Positions 36,116 to 47,834 of a stretch of DNA of 64,000 nucleotides are shown piece after piece. The position numbers and the translations under genes were made by a program. The stretch is from Gammaproteobacteria bacterium (GTDB lineage Bacteria > Pseudomonadota > Gammaproteobacteria > JAADJB01), in contig JAADJB010000015.1 in NCBI GenBank assembly GCA_013151035.1, positions 56,432 to 120,431 on the forward strand, in the 5' to 3' direction. How positions within the stretch are numbered: the stretch's first letter is position 1; every line of letters starts with the position of its first letter. The notes below the pieces were generated by a model that did not search any database, was not told the origin of the DNA, and saw only the letters and a program-made list of their open reading frames with translations.

Positions 36116-37144
36116 TTAGTCAAACCAGGGACCGATACCCTCCACTACAGCCACGCCTTCCAGCAATAACCAGATAATCGTTACCGGGATAAACACCTTC
36201 CAGCCCAGACGCATGATCTGATCATAACGATAACGCGGGAAGGTGGCTCGGAACCATAAAAACAAAAACAGGAAGAATGCCGTCTTGCCCAATAACCAGA
36301 AGGTACCCGGCACCCAGGCAAACAGATCCTCCAACAGCGGGATACCTTGAAACGGCGATAACCAGCCACCGGCAAACATCAAGGCGGTCAGGGTTGCAAT
36401 CAAGATCATATTGGCATATTCAGCGAGGAAGAACACGGCAAAGGTCATGCCCGAATATTCGACATGGAAACCTGCCACGATCTCGGACTCACCCTCGGAC
36501 ACATCAAACGGGGCGCGGTTGGTCTCGGCCACACCGGAGATAAAATAGACCAGGAATAACGGGAACAATGGCAACCAGAACCAATGCAGGAAACTGCCCT
36601 CCTGTGCCAGTACGATATCGCGCAGATTCAGACTACCTCCTGCCAACAACACCCCGACCAGAGCAAAGCCCATGGCAATCTCATAAGATACAATCTGTGC
36701 CGCAGAACGCATTGCACCAATAAAGGCATATTTAGAGTTTGATGCCCAACCTGCAATAATAATACCGTATACACCGACCGAGGTCAGCGCCAGGATATAC
36801 AACAGACTGGCATCAATATCCGCCAGCACCATGGCATCATCAAACGGCACCACTGCCCATGCTGCCAGTGCCGGGCCAATTGCCAGCACCGGTGCCAATA
36901 CAAACAACAGATGATTGGATTTAGCGGGTAACACTATCTCTTTCATCATCAGTTTCACGGCATCGGCAATCGGCTGTAACCAACCGCGTGGCCCAACACG
37001 GTTAGGCCCGATACGCACCTGCATATAACCAATAATCTTACGCTCGGCATAGGTCAAATACGCCACCGCGCCTAACAGCGGCAAGACAATGGCGATAATC
37101 TTGATCAAGATCCAGGCAATCGCTAAAAAGAGTTCCAGGGTCAT
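36116..37144 (-). CDS. nuoH: NADH-quinone oxidoreductase subunit H
   Basis: 342 residues, eight membrane helices, forming with NuoB and NuoD the quinone chamber. Visible: [20 protein letters not shown], the acidic loop [20 protein letters not shown] and the C-terminal [20 protein letters not shown]. It starts six bases after nuoG's stop. Confidence 0.97.
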   Translation of the reverse strand: MTLELFLAIAWILIKIIAIVLPLLGAVAYLTYAERKIIGYMQVRIGPNRVGPRGWLQPIADAVKLMMKEIVLPAKSNHLLFVLAPVLAIGPALAAWAVVPFDDAMVLADIDASLLYILALTSVGVYGIIIAGWASNSKYAFIGAMRSAAQIVSYEIAMGFALVGVLLAGGSLNLRDIVLAQEGSFLHWFWLPLFPLFLVYFISGVAETNRAPFDVSEGESEIVAGFHVEYSGMTFAVFFLAEYANMILIATLTALMFAGGWLSPFQGIPLLEDLFAWVPGTFWLLGKTAFFLFLFLWFRATFPRYRYDQIMRLGWKVFIPVTIIWLLLEGVAVVEGIGPWFD

Positions 37145-37150
37145 CGTCGC

Positions 37151-39538
37151 CTATTCCTTTTCCAGCTCAATCGAGCTTGCTGCCATGGTTAGATCAGCGG
37201 TCTCGGCAACAGCTGTCGCCAACCAGATGCCATTAACAGGAACAGCATCATCAACCACCAATATCATTACTGTCTGTGTATCGCCGCATTTAATACGCAC
37301 CCGATCACCATCCTGTAGATTATTTCTATGTGCCGTCTGCGTACAGACTCTGACATTGTGCGCTTGTTGTCCATCCCGGGTCTGTTGCAGTGCATCTGCC
37401 CGACGCACCAGACCATCAACTGCGTAAGCAGGCAGATCAACAATTGCCTCCAGTGCAGCATTACTCACAGACACATTAAGATCTGACGAAGAGCAACAGC
37501 AGGTCTGATTAGCACCCTGCTCACCCACCTGATTATACAGCTCATCACGCACCTCAGCTGAACTCAGATAATCAAAATTATTCAATCTCAGCAGATTACC
37601 CAACACCCGTAACACCTTCCAGCCCGGACGTACCTCAGCTGGAGGTTTGGTTGCTGCATTGAAGGTTTGCCAACAACCCTCGGTATTAACATAGCTTCCT
37701 GGCATCTCAGCAAAAGCAGCAATGGGTAGCAGGACATCAGCACAAGCACGTAACTGATCGGAGGCAAACAAATTACAGGCAACAACAAAGCCCGCCGATT
37801 GCATCGCGGACTGTGCCGCAACGCTATCAATAAAATCAGCTGCGGGCTCACAGCCATATAATAGATAGGCCTGACGCGAATCAGCCAACATCTGTGCCAC
37901 ATTCAAACCCTTCATACTACGCACATGACCACCCCGACTGCGATGAGGCAACACACCGGCAAGTGCCGCACCCGCTGCATTAGCACCATCGGTCAGACAA
38001 CCCATTACCGCACCGGTCTGTTCTGCAATCAACGCTGCCAGAGCCTTCAAGGCAGAGGCCGAAACATGCATCAGGGTATGATTACCAAGGATCACATTGA
38101 CCTTCTCAGCTTGCTGCAAGGCATCCGCCATGGCACGATGCTGATCATTCACCTCAGCACCCGCAATCAATGCCTGTAACTCGGCAGAGATACCTTCCTT
38201 ATCACTCCCACCGACACACTGTGCAACAGCCGCCAGTTCAGCCACCATAGCCGAAGACAAGACAATGGATTTTTCAGACAAATTAAAATGGAAGTCATAA
38301 TCCACCGGATTAATTACCATCAACCTCGCACCATCCAGGCTCGCCTTACGCAGACGGTGGGCAACCAGGGGTTGCTCCTTACGAACATTGGAACCGATCA
38401 ATAACACACAATCTGTTTGTTCCAGTTCCTCTAGTGACTGACCCAACCAAGGGAATACAGCATCCTGATCCTGTCCGCTAAAGTCTTGCTGACGTAGGCG
38501 GTAATCAATATTATTACACTTCAGGCCAGCGCCAATCTGTGTCAACAACGACATCTCTTCAATGCTGGCACTTGGCGATACCAATATACCCAGGTCATCC
38601 GCCTTATCAGCCAAGCCCTCGACCACCCGTTGCAGTGCCTCATCCCAACTCACTTGCTGCCACTGACCATCAACCTTGATCTCGGGTGCCAACAGACGTT
38701 CCTCATGAGTCAATGCCTGATAGCTGTAACGATCCCGATCTGAGATCCAGACTTCATTAACCGCTTCATTATCACGCGGCACCACGCGCATTACCTGACC
38801 ACGACGACTGTGCACATTCAGGTTTGATCCGACACAATCATGAGCTGCAACACTGGCAAACTGAGATAACTCCCAGGCACGCGCCTGATAACGCGCGGGC
38901 TTCGAGGTTAGTGCCCCGACCGGACACACATCAATAATATTACCCGACATCTCGGAATCAATTGATTGTTCGATATAGGTGCTGATCGACAGATTCTCAC
39001 CACGGGAGATACCGCCCAGTTCTTTGCTACCGGCAATGACCTGCATAAAACGCACACAACGCGTGCAATGAATACAACGCGTCATATCGGTGGCGATCAA
39101 TGGGCCAATATTCTTGTCTTCGACCACCCGCTTGCCTTCGGCAAAACGCGAGACATCACGACCATAAGCAAAGGCGATATCTTGTAGTTCACACTCACCA
39201 CCCTGATCACAGATCGGGCAATCCAGTGGATGATTAATCAACAGGAATTCCATCACTGCTTTTTGCGCATTATGGGCATAGGCCGAACGGGTATAAACCT
39301 TCATACCTTCCATCACCGGCGTGGCACAAGCTGGCAGAGGTTTGGGTGCCTTTTCAACCTGTACCAGACACATACGGCAACTGGCAGCTATGGGCAGTTT
39401 ATTGTGATAACAAAAACGGGGCACCTCAATATCATTGGCATCGGTAATCTCGATCAACATCTGTCCCTTACGCGCCTGGTAAGGTTGGTCGTTGATCTCA
39501 ATATTAACCCGGTCTTCCGGCTGGATATCGGTACTCAT
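37151..39538 (-). CDS. nuoG: NADH-quinone oxidoreductase subunit G
   Basis: 795 residues. The N-terminal 2Fe-2S ferredoxin domain ([20 protein letters not shown], then CATPV), the His-Cys cluster region [18 protein letters not shown] and the 4Fe-4S site [12 protein letters not shown] with a later CPVGAL are present. The molybdopterin-oxidoreductase-like C-terminal part is shortened and more divergent, as usual for NuoG. The ATG overlaps the nuoF stop by four bases. Confidence 0.97.
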   Translation of the reverse strand: MSTDIQPEDRVNIEINDQPYQARKGQMLIEITDANDIEVPRFCYHNKLPIAASCRMCLVQVEKAPKPLPACATPVMEGMKVYTRSAYAHNAQKAVMEFLLINHPLDCPICDQGGECELQDIAFAYGRDVSRFAEGKRVVEDKNIGPLIATDMTRCIHCTRCVRFMQVIAGSKELGGISRGENLSISTYIEQSIDSEMSGNIIDVCPVGALTSKPARYQARAWELSQFASVAAHDCVGSNLNVHSRRGQVMRVVPRDNEAVNEVWISDRDRYSYQALTHEERLLAPEIKVDGQWQQVSWDEALQRVVEGLADKADDLGILVSPSASIEEMSLLTQIGAGLKCNNIDYRLRQQDFSGQDQDAVFPWLGQSLEELEQTDCVLLIGSNVRKEQPLVAHRLRKASLDGARLMVINPVDYDFHFNLSEKSIVLSSAMVAELAAVAQCVGGSDKEGISAELQALIAGAEVNDQHRAMADALQQAEKVNVILGNHTLMHVSASALKALAALIAEQTGAVMGCLTDGANAAGAALAGVLPHRSRGGHVRSMKGLNVAQMLADSRQAYLLYGCEPAADFIDSVAAQSAMQSAGFVVACNLFASDQLRACADVLLPIAAFAEMPGSYVNTEGCWQTFNAATKPPAEVRPGWKVLRVLGNLLRLNNFDYLSSAEVRDELYNQVGEQGANQTCCCSSSDLNVSVSNAALEAIVDLPAYAVDGLVRRADALQQTRDGQQAHNVRVCTQTAHRNNLQDGDRVRIKCGDTQTVMILVVDDAVPVNGIWLATAVAETADLTMAASSIELEKE

Positions 39539-40821
39539 ACCTCAGCCTCCGTACCTGGCATACAGCAACCATGCTCGATATGATATTCAAACTCATGGCG
39601 AAAGTGTTTGAGGAAACTTTGCACCGGCCAGGCTGCAGCATCACCAAAGGCACAAATAGTATGGCCCTCGATCTGCCCGGCAGCACCCTCCAGCAAATTC
39701 AGATCTTCGACTCGCCCCTGCCCCTCTTCGATACGTTTAATCACACGGTACATCCAGCCGGTACCCTCACGGCAAGGCGTACACTGACCACAGGATTCGG
39801 CGTAATAGAAACGCGCCAGACGCATCAATGCACGTACCATACAGGTCGAATCATCCATCACAATCACAGCACCCGAGCCCATCGCTGAACCTGCCTTGGA
39901 CAAGGAATCATAATCCATATCACAGTCCATAATGGTTGCCGCTGGCATCACCGGCATAGAACAACCACCCGGGATCACGGCTTTAAGCGTGCGCCCTTCG
40001 GTCACACCACCCGCCATCTCAAGCAGATCCTTAAAAGGAGTGCCTAAAGGAATCTCAAAATTACCCGGCTTATTGACGTGCCCGGAGACAGAAAACAGTT
40101 TCTCACCGCCATTATTCGGTTTACCCAGCTCCAGAAACCACTTGGCGCCATTACGGATAATGACCGGTACCGACGCCAGACTCTCGGTATTGTTAATCGT
40201 CGTTGGTTGGCCATATAAACCAAAGTTAGCAGGGAATGGTGGCTTGTAACGCGGCTGCCCCTTCTTGCCTTCCAGCGAATTCAATAAGGCGGTCTCTTCA
40301 CCACAGATATAGGCACCCGCACCGAGGTGTCCATGACATTCAAAAGAAAAATCAGAACCGAGGATATTCTCACCCAGAAAACCCGCCTCACGCGCCTCTT
40401 TTAGAGCACCTTCAAAGCGTTCAAAGGGCTCGTGATGAAACTCGCCGCGCATATAGTTGTAACCGACTGAGGCACCAATAGAATAACCGGCGATAATCAT
40501 GCCTTCGACCAAGGCATGAGGATTAAAACGCAAAATATCTCTATCCTTGCAAGTACCCGGTTCAGACTCATCCGAATTACAGACGATATATTTCTGCCCT
40601 GGGGCATTACGCGGCATAAAGCTCCACTTCAAACCGGTGGGAAAACCGGCACCACCACGACCACGCAGGGCGGATGCCTTGACCTCTTCGATCACATCCG
40701 CAGGTGACATCCCTTGCTGCAGGATTTTTTTCAACGCATCATAGCCACCCACCTTGAGATAATTCTCCAGGGTCCAGGGTTGCTCATATTTGAGCGTTGT
40801 AAAACAGACTTCATTAACCAT
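39535..40821 (-). CDS. nuoF: NADH-quinone oxidoreductase subunit F
   Basis: 428 residues, the NADH- and FMN-binding subunit. Seen: the glycine-rich [27 protein letters not shown], the FMN-region [19 protein letters not shown] and the 4Fe-4S ligands [13 protein letters not shown] plus a later CAFGDAA. Full length. It overlaps nuoG by four bases and starts four bases after nuoE's stop. Confidence 0.97.
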   Translation of the reverse strand: MVNEVCFTTLKYEQPWTLENYLKVGGYDALKKILQQGMSPADVIEEVKASALRGRGGAGFPTGLKWSFMPRNAPGQKYIVCNSDESEPGTCKDRDILRFNPHALVEGMIIAGYSIGASVGYNYMRGEFHHEPFERFEGALKEAREAGFLGENILGSDFSFECHGHLGAGAYICGEETALLNSLEGKKGQPRYKPPFPANFGLYGQPTTINNTESLASVPVIIRNGAKWFLELGKPNNGGEKLFSVSGHVNKPGNFEIPLGTPFKDLLEMAGGVTEGRTLKAVIPGGCSMPVMPAATIMDCDMDYDSLSKAGSAMGSGAVIVMDDSTCMVRALMRLARFYYAESCGQCTPCREGTGWMYRVIKRIEEGQGRVEDLNLLEGAAGQIEGHTICAFGDAAAWPVQSFLKHFRHEFEYHIEHGCCMPGTEAEV

Positions 40822-40824
40822 TAT

Positions 40825-41322
40825 TTAATCCAGTGCATCCAGGATCTGATCCAGTTTTTCAACCGTGAGATCCTCATGATAATGTCCATCCACCGCCATC
40901 ATCGGGCCACCCACACAGGCTGCCAGACACTCTTCTTCCATCTTCAAGGTAATGCGTTGATCGGCTGTGGTTTCACCCAGTTTGATACCCAGCTTATTCT
41001 CTACATGAGCCACCAGTTTATCTGCACCACGCAACATGCAAGAGATGTTATTGCACATCGAGACCATGTGTCGACCCACCGGTTGCAGTTCAAACATGGA
41101 ATAAAAACTACCGACTTCATAAACCGATAGCTTATCCATACTCAAATAATCAGCTACCGCATCCATCGCCCCGGTACTGACATAGCCGTCATGGTGTTGT
41201 ACCGCATGCAGAGCTGCCAATACCGCAGAACGCTGTTGTTCTGCTGGAAACTTGGCACGCCAGGCATCAATCTCATTTGTCACCTCAGTGGATAACTGCT
41301 GTGCTTGCTTCTGATCAGACAT
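40825..41322 (-). CDS. nuoE: NADH-quinone oxidoreductase subunit E
   Basis: 165 residues, thioredoxin-like 2Fe-2S subunit. Cluster ligands appear as SMCNNISCMLRG and EECLAACVGGP. I use the ATG at 41322, which overlaps the nuoD stop (TGATG); a TTG one codon earlier is also in frame. It works with NuoF at the tip of the peripheral arm. Confidence 0.97.
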   Translation of the reverse strand: MSDQKQAQQLSTEVTNEIDAWRAKFPAEQQRSAVLAALHAVQHHDGYVSTGAMDAVADYLSMDKLSVYEVGSFYSMFELQPVGRHMVSMCNNISCMLRGADKLVAHVENKLGIKLGETTADQRITLKMEEECLAACVGGPMMAVDGHYHEDLTVEKLDQILDALD

Positions 41323-42575
41323 CAACGATCAACCTCTCCAAATACAATATCCTGGGTACCGATAATGGTCACCACATCCGACAGCATGTGCCCTTCAACC
41401 ATCTCATCCAAGGCGGATAGATGAGCAAAACCCGGCGCACGAATCTTGACTCGATAGGGCTTGTTAGCACCATCCGAGATCATATAAATACCAAACTCAC
41501 CCTTGGGGTGTTCAACCGCACTATAAAACTCACCCTCCGGCACACAATAACCCTCGGTAAACAACTTGAAGTGATGAATCAAGGCCTCCATGTCTTCCTT
41601 CATCGCCTCACGTTTGGGTGGTGCCACCTTGCGATCCTCGATCATAACCGGGCCCGGATTATTGCGCAGCCAGGTCACACACTGTGCAATGATACGGTTG
41701 GATTGACGCATCTCGGCCATACGCACCAGGTAACGATCATAACTATCACCGGTCTTGCCAACAGGAATATCAAAATCCATTTGATCATAAACCGCATAGG
41801 GCTGTTTCTTACGCAGATCCCATGCCACACCGGAGCCACGTAACATGGGCCCGGTAAAGCCCATCTGCTTGGCACGTTCTGCTGTCACTACACCGATATT
41901 AACGGTACGCTGTTTCCAGATACGATTATCTGTCAGCAGGGTCTCGTACTCATCGACGCAGCCCGGAAAACGTTGGGTAAAGTCTTCAATAAAATCTAGC
42001 AGAGAACCCTGACGATTCTTGTTCAGGCGTTCAACATCCTTCTCATTGTGCCACTTCGAGGTCTTGTACTGCGGCATCGAGTCTGGCAGATCACGATACA
42101 CGCCACCGGGACGATAATAAGTTGCATGCAGACGCGCACCCGAAACCGCCTCATAGCAATCCATCAGGTCTTCACGTTCGCGGAAGGCATACAGGAACAT
42201 AGTCATCGCACCCACATCCAACGCATGGGCACCAATCCAGAGTAGATGATTGAGGATACGAGTGATCTCGTCAAACATCACCCGGATATACTGTGCCCGC
42301 TCCGGCGCTTCGACACCCATCATCTTTTCAATGGCACGCACATAGGCGTGTTCATTACACATCATGGAGACATAATCGAGCCGATCCATATAACCGATAC
42401 TCTGATTATAAGGCTTACTCTCAATCAACTTCTCGGTGCCACGATGCAACAGACCGATATGCGGATCAGCGCGTTGGATAGTCTCACCATCCATCTCCAG
42501 CACCAGGCGCAACACTCCATGCGCAGCCGGATGCTGAGGACCAAAGTTCAGGGTGAAGTTACGAATCTCAGGCAT
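41322..42575 (-). CDS. nuoD: NADH-quinone oxidoreductase subunit D
   Basis: 417 residues, the 49-kDa subunit at the quinone site. Seen: [29 protein letters not shown], the stretch [20 protein letters not shown] and the C-terminal [14 protein letters not shown]. It is a separate gene from nuoC, unlike the fused nuoCD of enterobacteria. It starts two bases after nuoC's stop. Confidence 0.97.
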   Translation of the reverse strand: MPEIRNFTLNFGPQHPAAHGVLRLVLEMDGETIQRADPHIGLLHRGTEKLIESKPYNQSIGYMDRLDYVSMMCNEHAYVRAIEKMMGVEAPERAQYIRVMFDEITRILNHLLWIGAHALDVGAMTMFLYAFREREDLMDCYEAVSGARLHATYYRPGGVYRDLPDSMPQYKTSKWHNEKDVERLNKNRQGSLLDFIEDFTQRFPGCVDEYETLLTDNRIWKQRTVNIGVVTAERAKQMGFTGPMLRGSGVAWDLRKKQPYAVYDQMDFDIPVGKTGDSYDRYLVRMAEMRQSNRIIAQCVTWLRNNPGPVMIEDRKVAPPKREAMKEDMEALIHHFKLFTEGYCVPEGEFYSAVEHPKGEFGIYMISDGANKPYRVKIRAPGFAHLSALDEMVEGHMLSDVVTIIGTQDIVFGEVDR

Positions 42576-42577
42576 AA

Positions 42578-43312
42578 TTACTCATCTCCTTGTTCTTTAG
42601 GAGGAAGCGGTTCCTGGGTGACTTCTTCAGGACGAATCACCCTCGGCACCAACACCCGTGGTTCAATACTGACTGGCTCATAGATGACCCGTTTTTGTTC
42701 TTCATCGTAACGCACCTCGACATTACCACTGAGCGGGAAATCCTTGCGGAAGGGATGACCAATAAAGCCATAATCGGTAAGAATACGACGCAGATCATCA
42801 TGACCATTAAACAGGATACCAAACAGATCGAAGGCTTCACGCTCATACCAGTTGGCCGAGCTCCAGATTGAAGTCACCGAGTCCACTACGGGCACTTCAT
42901 CCTCAGGGGCAAATACACGCAGACGCAGACGCAGATTATTCATCACCGATAACAGGTGATAAACCACCGCAAAGCGTCCTTCCCAGACCGGGTTATCCAC
43001 TGATAATTCATCCGTCACCATAGTCATACGGGCATCCGTGCGGGCATCGACACCACGAGCAAAGCCCGTGCTACTCGCTGCTTCTGTCTCCCACTCAGCG
43101 ATACCATAACCGGAGTAATCAACACCACAGAGATCGACCAGGGTATCGAAGAAGAATTCGGAGTCATCACGCAGTGCCGTGGCAACGGATAACAGATCGG
43201 CAGCAGCCACCTCAATGGTCACTTCACCCAAATCTGAACAAGTACAGACAAGCAATTGATCCTCAAATCGCTCTTGTAATTGTGCTACCAGTGTTTCCAG
43301 CTTCTCTGACAT
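42578..43312 (-). CDS. nuoC: NADH-quinone oxidoreductase subunit C
   Basis: 244 residues, the 30-kDa subunit. The family signature [20 protein letters not shown] followed by [20 protein letters not shown] is intact. Its C-terminal tail ([19 protein letters not shown]) is typical. It follows nuoB by 19 bases. Confidence 0.97.
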   Translation of the reverse strand: MSEKLETLVAQLQERFEDQLLVCTCSDLGEVTIEVAAADLLSVATALRDDSEFFFDTLVDLCGVDYSGYGIAEWETEAASSTGFARGVDARTDARMTMVTDELSVDNPVWEGRFAVVYHLLSVMNNLRLRLRVFAPEDEVPVVDSVTSIWSSANWYEREAFDLFGILFNGHDDLRRILTDYGFIGHPFRKDFPLSGNVEVRYDEEQKRVIYEPVSIEPRVLVPRVIRPEEVTQEPLPPKEQGDE

Positions 43313-43331
43313 TATTTATTCTTTAATTTGA

Positions 43332-43808
43332 TTATCGGGCAATCGTATTAGTACGACGAATTTTATCCTGCAACTGCATAATGCCATACAACAAGGCTTC
43401 TGCGGTTGGCGGACAACCGGGTATATAGATATCAACCGGGACAATACGATCACAACCACGTACCACGGCATAGGAATAATGATAATAACCACCGCCATTG
43501 GCACAGGAACCCATCGAGATCACCCAACGCGGCTCAGCCATCTGGTCATAGACCTTACGCAAAGCGGGTGCCATCTTGTTGACCAAGGTACCGGCAACAA
43601 TCATCACATCCGATTGACGTGGACTGGGACGAAATACAATACCAAAACGATCCAGATCATAGCGCGAGGCACCTGCCTGCATCATCTCAACCGCACAACA
43701 AGCCAGACCAAAGGTCATCGGCCACATCGAACCGGTACGCGCCCAGTTAATCAGCTTATCGGCATTGGTAGTAATAAAACCTTCTTCGAGAATGCCTTCT
43801 ATTCCCAT
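43332..43808 (-). CDS. nuoB: NADH-quinone oxidoreductase subunit B
   Basis: 158 residues from the ATG at 43808, which starts the family-typical [11 protein letters not shown] and has GAAGGG upstream; a longer in-frame start would add seven residues inside nuoA. It carries the terminal N2 4Fe-4S cluster: [18 protein letters not shown] and [11 protein letters not shown] supply the cysteines. The start overlaps the last ten bases of nuoA. Confidence 0.97.
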   Translation of the reverse strand: MGIEGILEEGFITTNADKLINWARTGSMWPMTFGLACCAVEMMQAGASRYDLDRFGIVFRPSPRQSDVMIVAGTLVNKMAPALRKVYDQMAEPRWVISMGSCANGGGYYHYSYAVVRGCDRIVPVDIYIPGCPPTAEALLYGIMQLQDKIRRTNTIAR

Positions 43809-44155
43809 TCTAGCGCACCCTTCTTCCATTCATAGATAAAGCCAATCACCAAGATGCCCAGAAAGATCGTCATAGCAATCAGACCCGGCCAGCCCAGATC
43901 ACCCAGCACTATCGCCCAGGGGAATAAAAATGCAATTTCAAGATCGAAGATAATAAATAGAATCGCCACCAGATAGTAACGCACATCAAATTTCATACGT
44001 GCATCTTCAAACGCCTCAAAACCACACTCATAGGGTGATAATTTAGCATCATCCGGTCGTCTTGGCCCCAACATAAACCCCATAAAAATTGGCCCCACCC
44101 CAACGGCAATGCCAATCCCTACAAAAATCAAAATGGGTAAATAATTTTCCAGCAT
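43799..44155 (-). CDS. nuoA: NADH-quinone oxidoreductase subunit A
   Basis: 118 residues, three membrane helices, with the conserved [20 protein letters not shown] loop. First gene of the 14-gene operon; a promoter is expected in the 190-bp gap shared with the divergent Rieske gene. An imperfect palindrome (around CGGCTAGCCG, 44171-44180) lies about 15 bases before its start codon on the leader. Confidence 0.97.
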   Translation of the reverse strand: MLENYLPILIFVGIGIAVGVGPIFMGFMLGPRRPDDAKLSPYECGFEAFEDARMKFDVRYYLVAILFIIFDLEIAFLFPWAIVLGDLGWPGLIAMTIFLGILVIGFIYEWKKGALEWE

Positions 44156-44165
44156 AATTGATATT

Positions 44166-44183
44166 ACACGCGGCTAGCCGTGT
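44166..44183. promoter_or_regulatory. Imperfect palindrome in the nuoA leader
   Basis: ACACG-CGGCTAGCCG-TGT, with a perfect 10-bp core CGGCTAGCCG. It is within the 191-bp divergent region between nuoA and the Rieske gene, close to nuoA's start where a ribosome-binding site would be expected and none is obvious. It may be an operator or an RNA hairpin; function unknown. Confidence 0.35.
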
Positions 44184-44346
44184 CTTCCCCCAGTATTTTT
44201 ATTACCCCATTTCACAGCTATCAGGGTACAGCTGACAATATACCGATGACGCCATGTTTTCGCAACAAAATTAAGACACCTTAGGAACCTATGACTAATC
44301 AGATGCTCTATACTATCAGGATACTGATTACCATCAGGAGACGATA

Positions 44347-44976
44347 ATGATAGAAAAACCCGTCGATACGCGCCGCCGTCGATTTTTAACCGCTGCAGCC
44401 ACTGTCATCGGTGTCAGTGGTCTGGCTGCTGTAGCCGTTCCATTCATCCGCAGTATGAATCCCAGTGCCGCAGTCAATGCAGCCGGCGCACCCGTTGATA
44501 TTGATGTCAGCAAGCTGGATCCAGGCGCGATGATCACGGTATCCTGGCGTGGTCGTCCGGTATGGGTATTACGTCGTACACCTGAACAACTCAAGACCCT
44601 ACAAGATGCCGAACTGCTGAAAAAGCTCAGGGACCCTGATTCCAGAGAACCCCAGCAATTCAGCGACGATGTCGCCAATTGGCATCGATCACTAGACCCG
44701 GAATATCTGGTTCTTGTCGGCATTTGCACCCATCTTGGCTGCGTACCCACTTATCGCCCGGACATTGCACCGACTGATCTCGGTCCTACATGGGCCGGTG
44801 GATTTCTCTGTGCCTGCCACGGCTCTCTTTATGATCTCTCCGGACGGGTGCAAAAGTTCATGCCCGCACCACTCAATCTGCCCGTACCACCTTATTATTT
44901 TATTAGTGATACACGCTTACTGGTCGGTGAATTAAAAGATAAATCCGAACAGAACTGGAATCCCCAGGTTTGGTGA
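44347..44976 (+). CDS. petA: Rieske iron-sulfur protein of cytochrome bc1 type, without adjacent petB/petC
   Basis: 209 residues. A twin-arginine-type N-terminus (RRRRFLTAAATVIGVSGLAAV) forms the membrane anchor. The Rieske 2Fe-2S ligands are complete: CTHLGC and CACHGS. The spacing and LVLVGICTHLGCVPTY fit ubiquinol-cytochrome c reductase Fe-S subunits. The usual petB and petC genes do not follow; instead comes a hairpin and tRNA-Leu on the opposite strand. So either the bc1 genes are split or this is an additional Rieske protein. The ATG has GGAG seven bases upstream. Confidence 0.9.
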   Translation: MIEKPVDTRRRRFLTAAATVIGVSGLAAVAVPFIRSMNPSAAVNAAGAPVDIDVSKLDPGAMITVSWRGRPVWVLRRTPEQLKTLQDAELLKKLRDPDSREPQQFSDDVANWHRSLDPEYLVLVGICTHLGCVPTYRPDIAPTDLGPTWAGGFLCACHGSLYDLSGRVQKFMPAPLNLPVPPYYFISDTRLLVGELKDKSEQNWNPQVW

Positions 44977-44988
44977 GACCATTAAAAA

Positions 44989-45013
44989 GGGGACAAACCA
45001 TAGGTTTGTCCCC
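44989..45013 (-). terminator. Intrinsic terminator after tRNA-Leu
   Basis: GGGGACAAACC and GGTTTGTCCCC form an 11-bp stem with a three-base loop. On the minus strand it is followed by TTTTT, so it should end the secG-tRNA-Leu transcript; on the plus strand it may also serve the Rieske gene, with a weaker T-tract. Confidence 0.8.
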
Positions 45014-45025
45014 GTAACTTTAATA

Positions 45026-45110
45026 TGGTGCCGATGGCCGGAGTCGAACCGGCACGGCTTACGCCACTACCCCCTCAAGGTAGCGTGTCTACCAATTTCA
45101 CCACATCGGC
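45026..45110 (-). tRNA. tRNA-Leu (GAG)
   Basis: 85 bases with encoded CCA. The anticodon loop TTGAGGG gives GAG, and a long variable arm typical of tRNA-Leu is present (GTGGCGTAAGCC). The T-arm reads GGTTCGACTCC. It follows secG as in many gammaproteobacteria. Confidence 0.95.
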
Positions 45111-45140
45111 TAAAAAACGAGATCCCCGGAGGCATTTGTC

Positions 45141-45160
45141 ATTCCCGCGCAGGCGGGAAT
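45141..45160. repeat. 20-bp palindrome ATTCCC-N8-GGGAAT
   Basis: ATTCCCGCGCAGGCGGGAAT, a short palindrome class scattered in many proteobacterial genomes and of the form of the Neisseria dRS3 repeat. It sits between secG's stop and tRNA-Leu. Confidence 0.7.
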
Positions 45161-45166
45161 CCATCG

Positions 45167-45547
45167 CTACGACGGTGGCAGATCACCCTGATTAACAACC
45201 GATTCAGGTGCGTCAGGCACACCCGGTACATCTGCTTGCTCTGTTGTCAGGTGGGCATTATCAGCAGGTTCAGTCGGTACAATTTGTTCAACCACACTAC
45301 CAACCTTCGCGCCTCGATCCATCACTAGCGGTGTCGACAGCAGCAAACTGTTAATAAAGAACGCAGCAGCGATAAACCCCGTCAAACGCGTCAGAAATGA
45401 TGCTGAACCCTCAGCACCAAATACGGTAGCCGATGCACCACTACCAAATGCCGCACCTGCGTCTGCACCCTTGCCATGTTGAACCAACACCAGACCAATC
45501 AAGGAAATGGCGAGGAACACCTGAATAATCAATAATATTGTTGCCAT
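45167..45547 (-). CDS. secG: Preprotein translocase subunit SecG
   Basis: 126 residues. Two membrane helices (about 3-22 and 52-72) and the conserved region [20 protein letters not shown] followed by [16 protein letters not shown] are diagnostic for SecG. The acidic, Pro-rich C-terminal tail is variable, as expected. It works with SecY and SecE at the inner membrane. It lies between tpiA and tRNA-Leu. Confidence 0.95.
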   Translation of the reverse strand: MATILLIIQVFLAISLIGLVLVQHGKGADAGAAFGSGASATVFGAEGSASFLTRLTGFIAAAFFINSLLLSTPLVMDRGAKVGSVVEQIVPTEPADNAHLTTEQADVPGVPDAPESVVNQGDLPPS

Positions 45548-45583
45548 AAGAAACTCTACTCTATCAAGCTAAATCAAGATCCA

Positions 45584-46342
45584 TTAGTCAGCATTAGCTG
45601 CACGACAAATGGTCAGAAAACTATCGGCCTTCAGCGATGCACCACCGATCAAGCCACCGTCAATATCCGCCATTGATAATAATTCAGCCGCGTTAGCCGC
45701 ATTCATACTACCACCATAAAGGATACGCAAACCGGCAGCGACTTCGGCATCTAGTCCGGCAATCTTATTGCGGATAAAGGCATGAACATCCTGCGCCTGA
45801 TCAGGTGTTGCTGTCTTGCCGGTACCAATCGCCCAAACAGGCTCATAGGCAACCACAGCATTTGCCAACGCTGCAATACCAGCCGTATTAATCACGGCAT
45901 CCAATTGCTCACCAACCACTTTTTCGGTCACACCTGACTCACGCTGTTCCAGTGACTCACCCACACACAGGATCGGGATCAGACCCTGTTTCTGTGCTGC
46001 CATAAATTTACTAGCAGTAAAGGCATCATCTTCACTATAAATACTGCGCCGTTCAGAATGACCAATAATGGCATATTTACAACCGACATCCGTCAGCATA
46101 GAACCTGCAATCTCACCCGTATGCGCACCGGATTCCTGGTCATTCATATCCTGCGAGGCGACACTCACACCACAACCACCCAGTTGAGAAACAACCTGGG
46201 GAATATAAACAAAAGAGGGGGAAACCACCACTTCGGCGGTCTTTACATCGGACATACCCGCAGCAATACCCGACACCAATTCCTTGATACTTTCGGCATT
46301 ACCATTCATCTTCCAGTTTCCGGCTACTAATGGCTGACGCAT
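45584..46342 (-). CDS. tpiA: Triosephosphate isomerase
   Basis: 252 residues. Converts dihydroxyacetone phosphate and glyceraldehyde 3-phosphate in glycolysis/gluconeogenesis. GNWKMNG (Lys), IGHSERR (His), YEPVWAIGTGKTA (Glu) and LYGGSMNAANAAELL (phosphate loop) are all present. Precedes secG by 36 bases. Confidence 0.97.
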   Translation of the reverse strand: MRQPLVAGNWKMNGNAESIKELVSGIAAGMSDVKTAEVVVSPSFVYIPQVVSQLGGCGVSVASQDMNDQESGAHTGEIAGSMLTDVGCKYAIIGHSERRSIYSEDDAFTASKFMAAQKQGLIPILCVGESLEQRESGVTEKVVGEQLDAVINTAGIAALANAVVAYEPVWAIGTGKTATPDQAQDVHAFIRNKIAGLDAEVAAGLRILYGGSMNAANAAELLSMADIDGGLIGGASLKADSFLTICRAANAD

Positions 46343-46408
46343 AATTCTTTCCTGACTACATTATAAAGCCGCCTAGCATAGCGGGAAAGACACCAAAAAT
46401 CAATCAAG

Positions 46409-46467
46409 AAAAAATGGGGTCAGACCACGATTAAATTTCATTTAATCGTGGTCTGACCCCATTTTTT
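46409..46467. terminator. Perfect 28-bp inverted repeat (bidirectional terminator-like)
   Basis: Arms of 28 bases (46409-46436 and 46440-46467), exactly complementary, with a three-base loop. The outer ends are A6 and T6, so transcripts in either direction would form a strong hairpin followed by U6. The arms contain TGGGGTCAGACC, a word seen in dispersed repeats of other gammaproteobacteria. It separates glmM from tpiA. Confidence 0.8.
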
Positions 46468-46474
46468 CCGTTTT

Positions 46475-47815
46475 TCAGCTACAAGCCGCCTTAACCACTG
46501 CCGCTAGCTTCTCAGCCTCTTGCTGTACCATTTCGGCATCATTACCCTCAACCATCACACGCACTACCGGTTCGGTGCCCGATGGACGCAATAACACCCT
46601 GCCATTCTCCTGCATACGTCCCTCAGCAGCTTTGACTGCCGCCTGCACTTCGGCTGAGGCATCCAAATCAACACGTTCCTTCAGCGCCACATTAATCAAC
46701 ACCTGGGGATACTTGGTCATACCCAAGGCCAGCGCATGTAATGACTTACGTCCTAGCACAATCTCTGCCAACACCTGTAATGCCGAGACAATACCATCAC
46801 CCGTTGTGGTTCGATCCAGGCAGATAATATGTCCCGATGACTCACCACCCAATATGCAGTTATGCTGAATCAACATCTCCATAACATAACGATCACCGAC
46901 TCCGGCTCGATGTAACGTTATGCCCTTCTTACTCAAAGCATGTTCCAGACCAAGATTACTCATCAAGGTACCCACCACAGCAGAATTATTCAAATGTGAA
47001 GAACGCTGGCGCGAACAGGCAATAATATAAAGAATTTGATCGCCATCCACGACCTCACCGGTATGATCCACCATAATCAGACGATCACCGTCTCCATCCA
47101 GGGCGATGCCCAAATCAGCGCGGGTCTCACGCACCTTGTCCTGCAACTGAGCAACATGCGTTGAACCACAGTCCTGATTAATATTCAGACCATCAGGTTT
47201 CACACCAATCGAGATTACCTCGGCACCCAATTCGTCAAACACATTCGGCGCCACATGATAGGTAGCTCCATGCGCACAATCGACGACAATCTTCATCCCG
47301 CGCAAACTCAGAGACATGGGCACGGTGCTCTTACAAAATTCAATATAACGACCGGCAGCATCTGTTACCCGTTCCACACGTCCCAGTTCAGCAGAGCCCA
47401 TGGTCACCATGTCTTTATCCATCTCAGCTTCAATTGCCAGCTCGATTTCATCGGCCAGTTTAGTGCCCTGAGCCGAAAAAAATTTAACCCCGTTATCAAA
47501 ATAAGGGTTGTGTGAGGCACTGATGACGATACCGGCACAGGCATGTAGCGTGCGTGTCAGGTAAGCAATCGCCGGGGTTGGCATAGGCCCCAGTAAACGC
47601 GCATCCATCCCCGCAGCAGTGATCCCAGCCTCTAATGCGGATTCAAACATATACCCCGAGATACGCGTATCCTTGCCGATCAGGATAAGATTTCCCTGCC
47701 CTTGTCCCATCACACGACCAACCGCCCACCCCAGCTTGAGCATAAAATCAGCCGTAATGGGATAGCCACCCACCTTGCCACGGATACCGTCGGTACCAAA
47801 ATATTTTCTAGCCAA
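46475..47815 (-). CDS. glmM: Phosphoglucosamine mutase
   Basis: 446 residues. Makes glucosamine-1-phosphate for peptidoglycan and LPS precursors. Motifs: [10 protein letters not shown] at the start, the phosphoserine loop [15 protein letters not shown], the metal site DGDGDRLI, and the C-terminal [15 protein letters not shown]. The start codon is TTG at 47815, with GAGGAG at correct spacing upstream; no ATG fits. Followed by the 28-bp palindrome. Confidence 0.97.
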   Translation of the reverse strand: MARKYFGTDGIRGKVGGYPITADFMLKLGWAVGRVMGQGQGNLILIGKDTRISGYMFESALEAGITAAGMDARLLGPMPTPAIAYLTRTLHACAGIVISASHNPYFDNGVKFFSAQGTKLADEIELAIEAEMDKDMVTMGSAELGRVERVTDAAGRYIEFCKSTVPMSLSLRGMKIVVDCAHGATYHVAPNVFDELGAEVISIGVKPDGLNINQDCGSTHVAQLQDKVRETRADLGIALDGDGDRLIMVDHTGEVVDGDQILYIIACSRQRSSHLNNSAVVGTLMSNLGLEHALSKKGITLHRAGVGDRYVMEMLIQHNCILGGESSGHIICLDRTTTGDGIVSALQVLAEIVLGRKSLHALALGMTKYPQVLINVALKERVDLDASAEVQAAVKAAEGRMQENGRVLLRPSGTEPVVRVMVEGNDAEMVQQEAEKLAAVVKAACS

Positions 47816-47834
47816 TGAATTTCTCCTCGATCAA

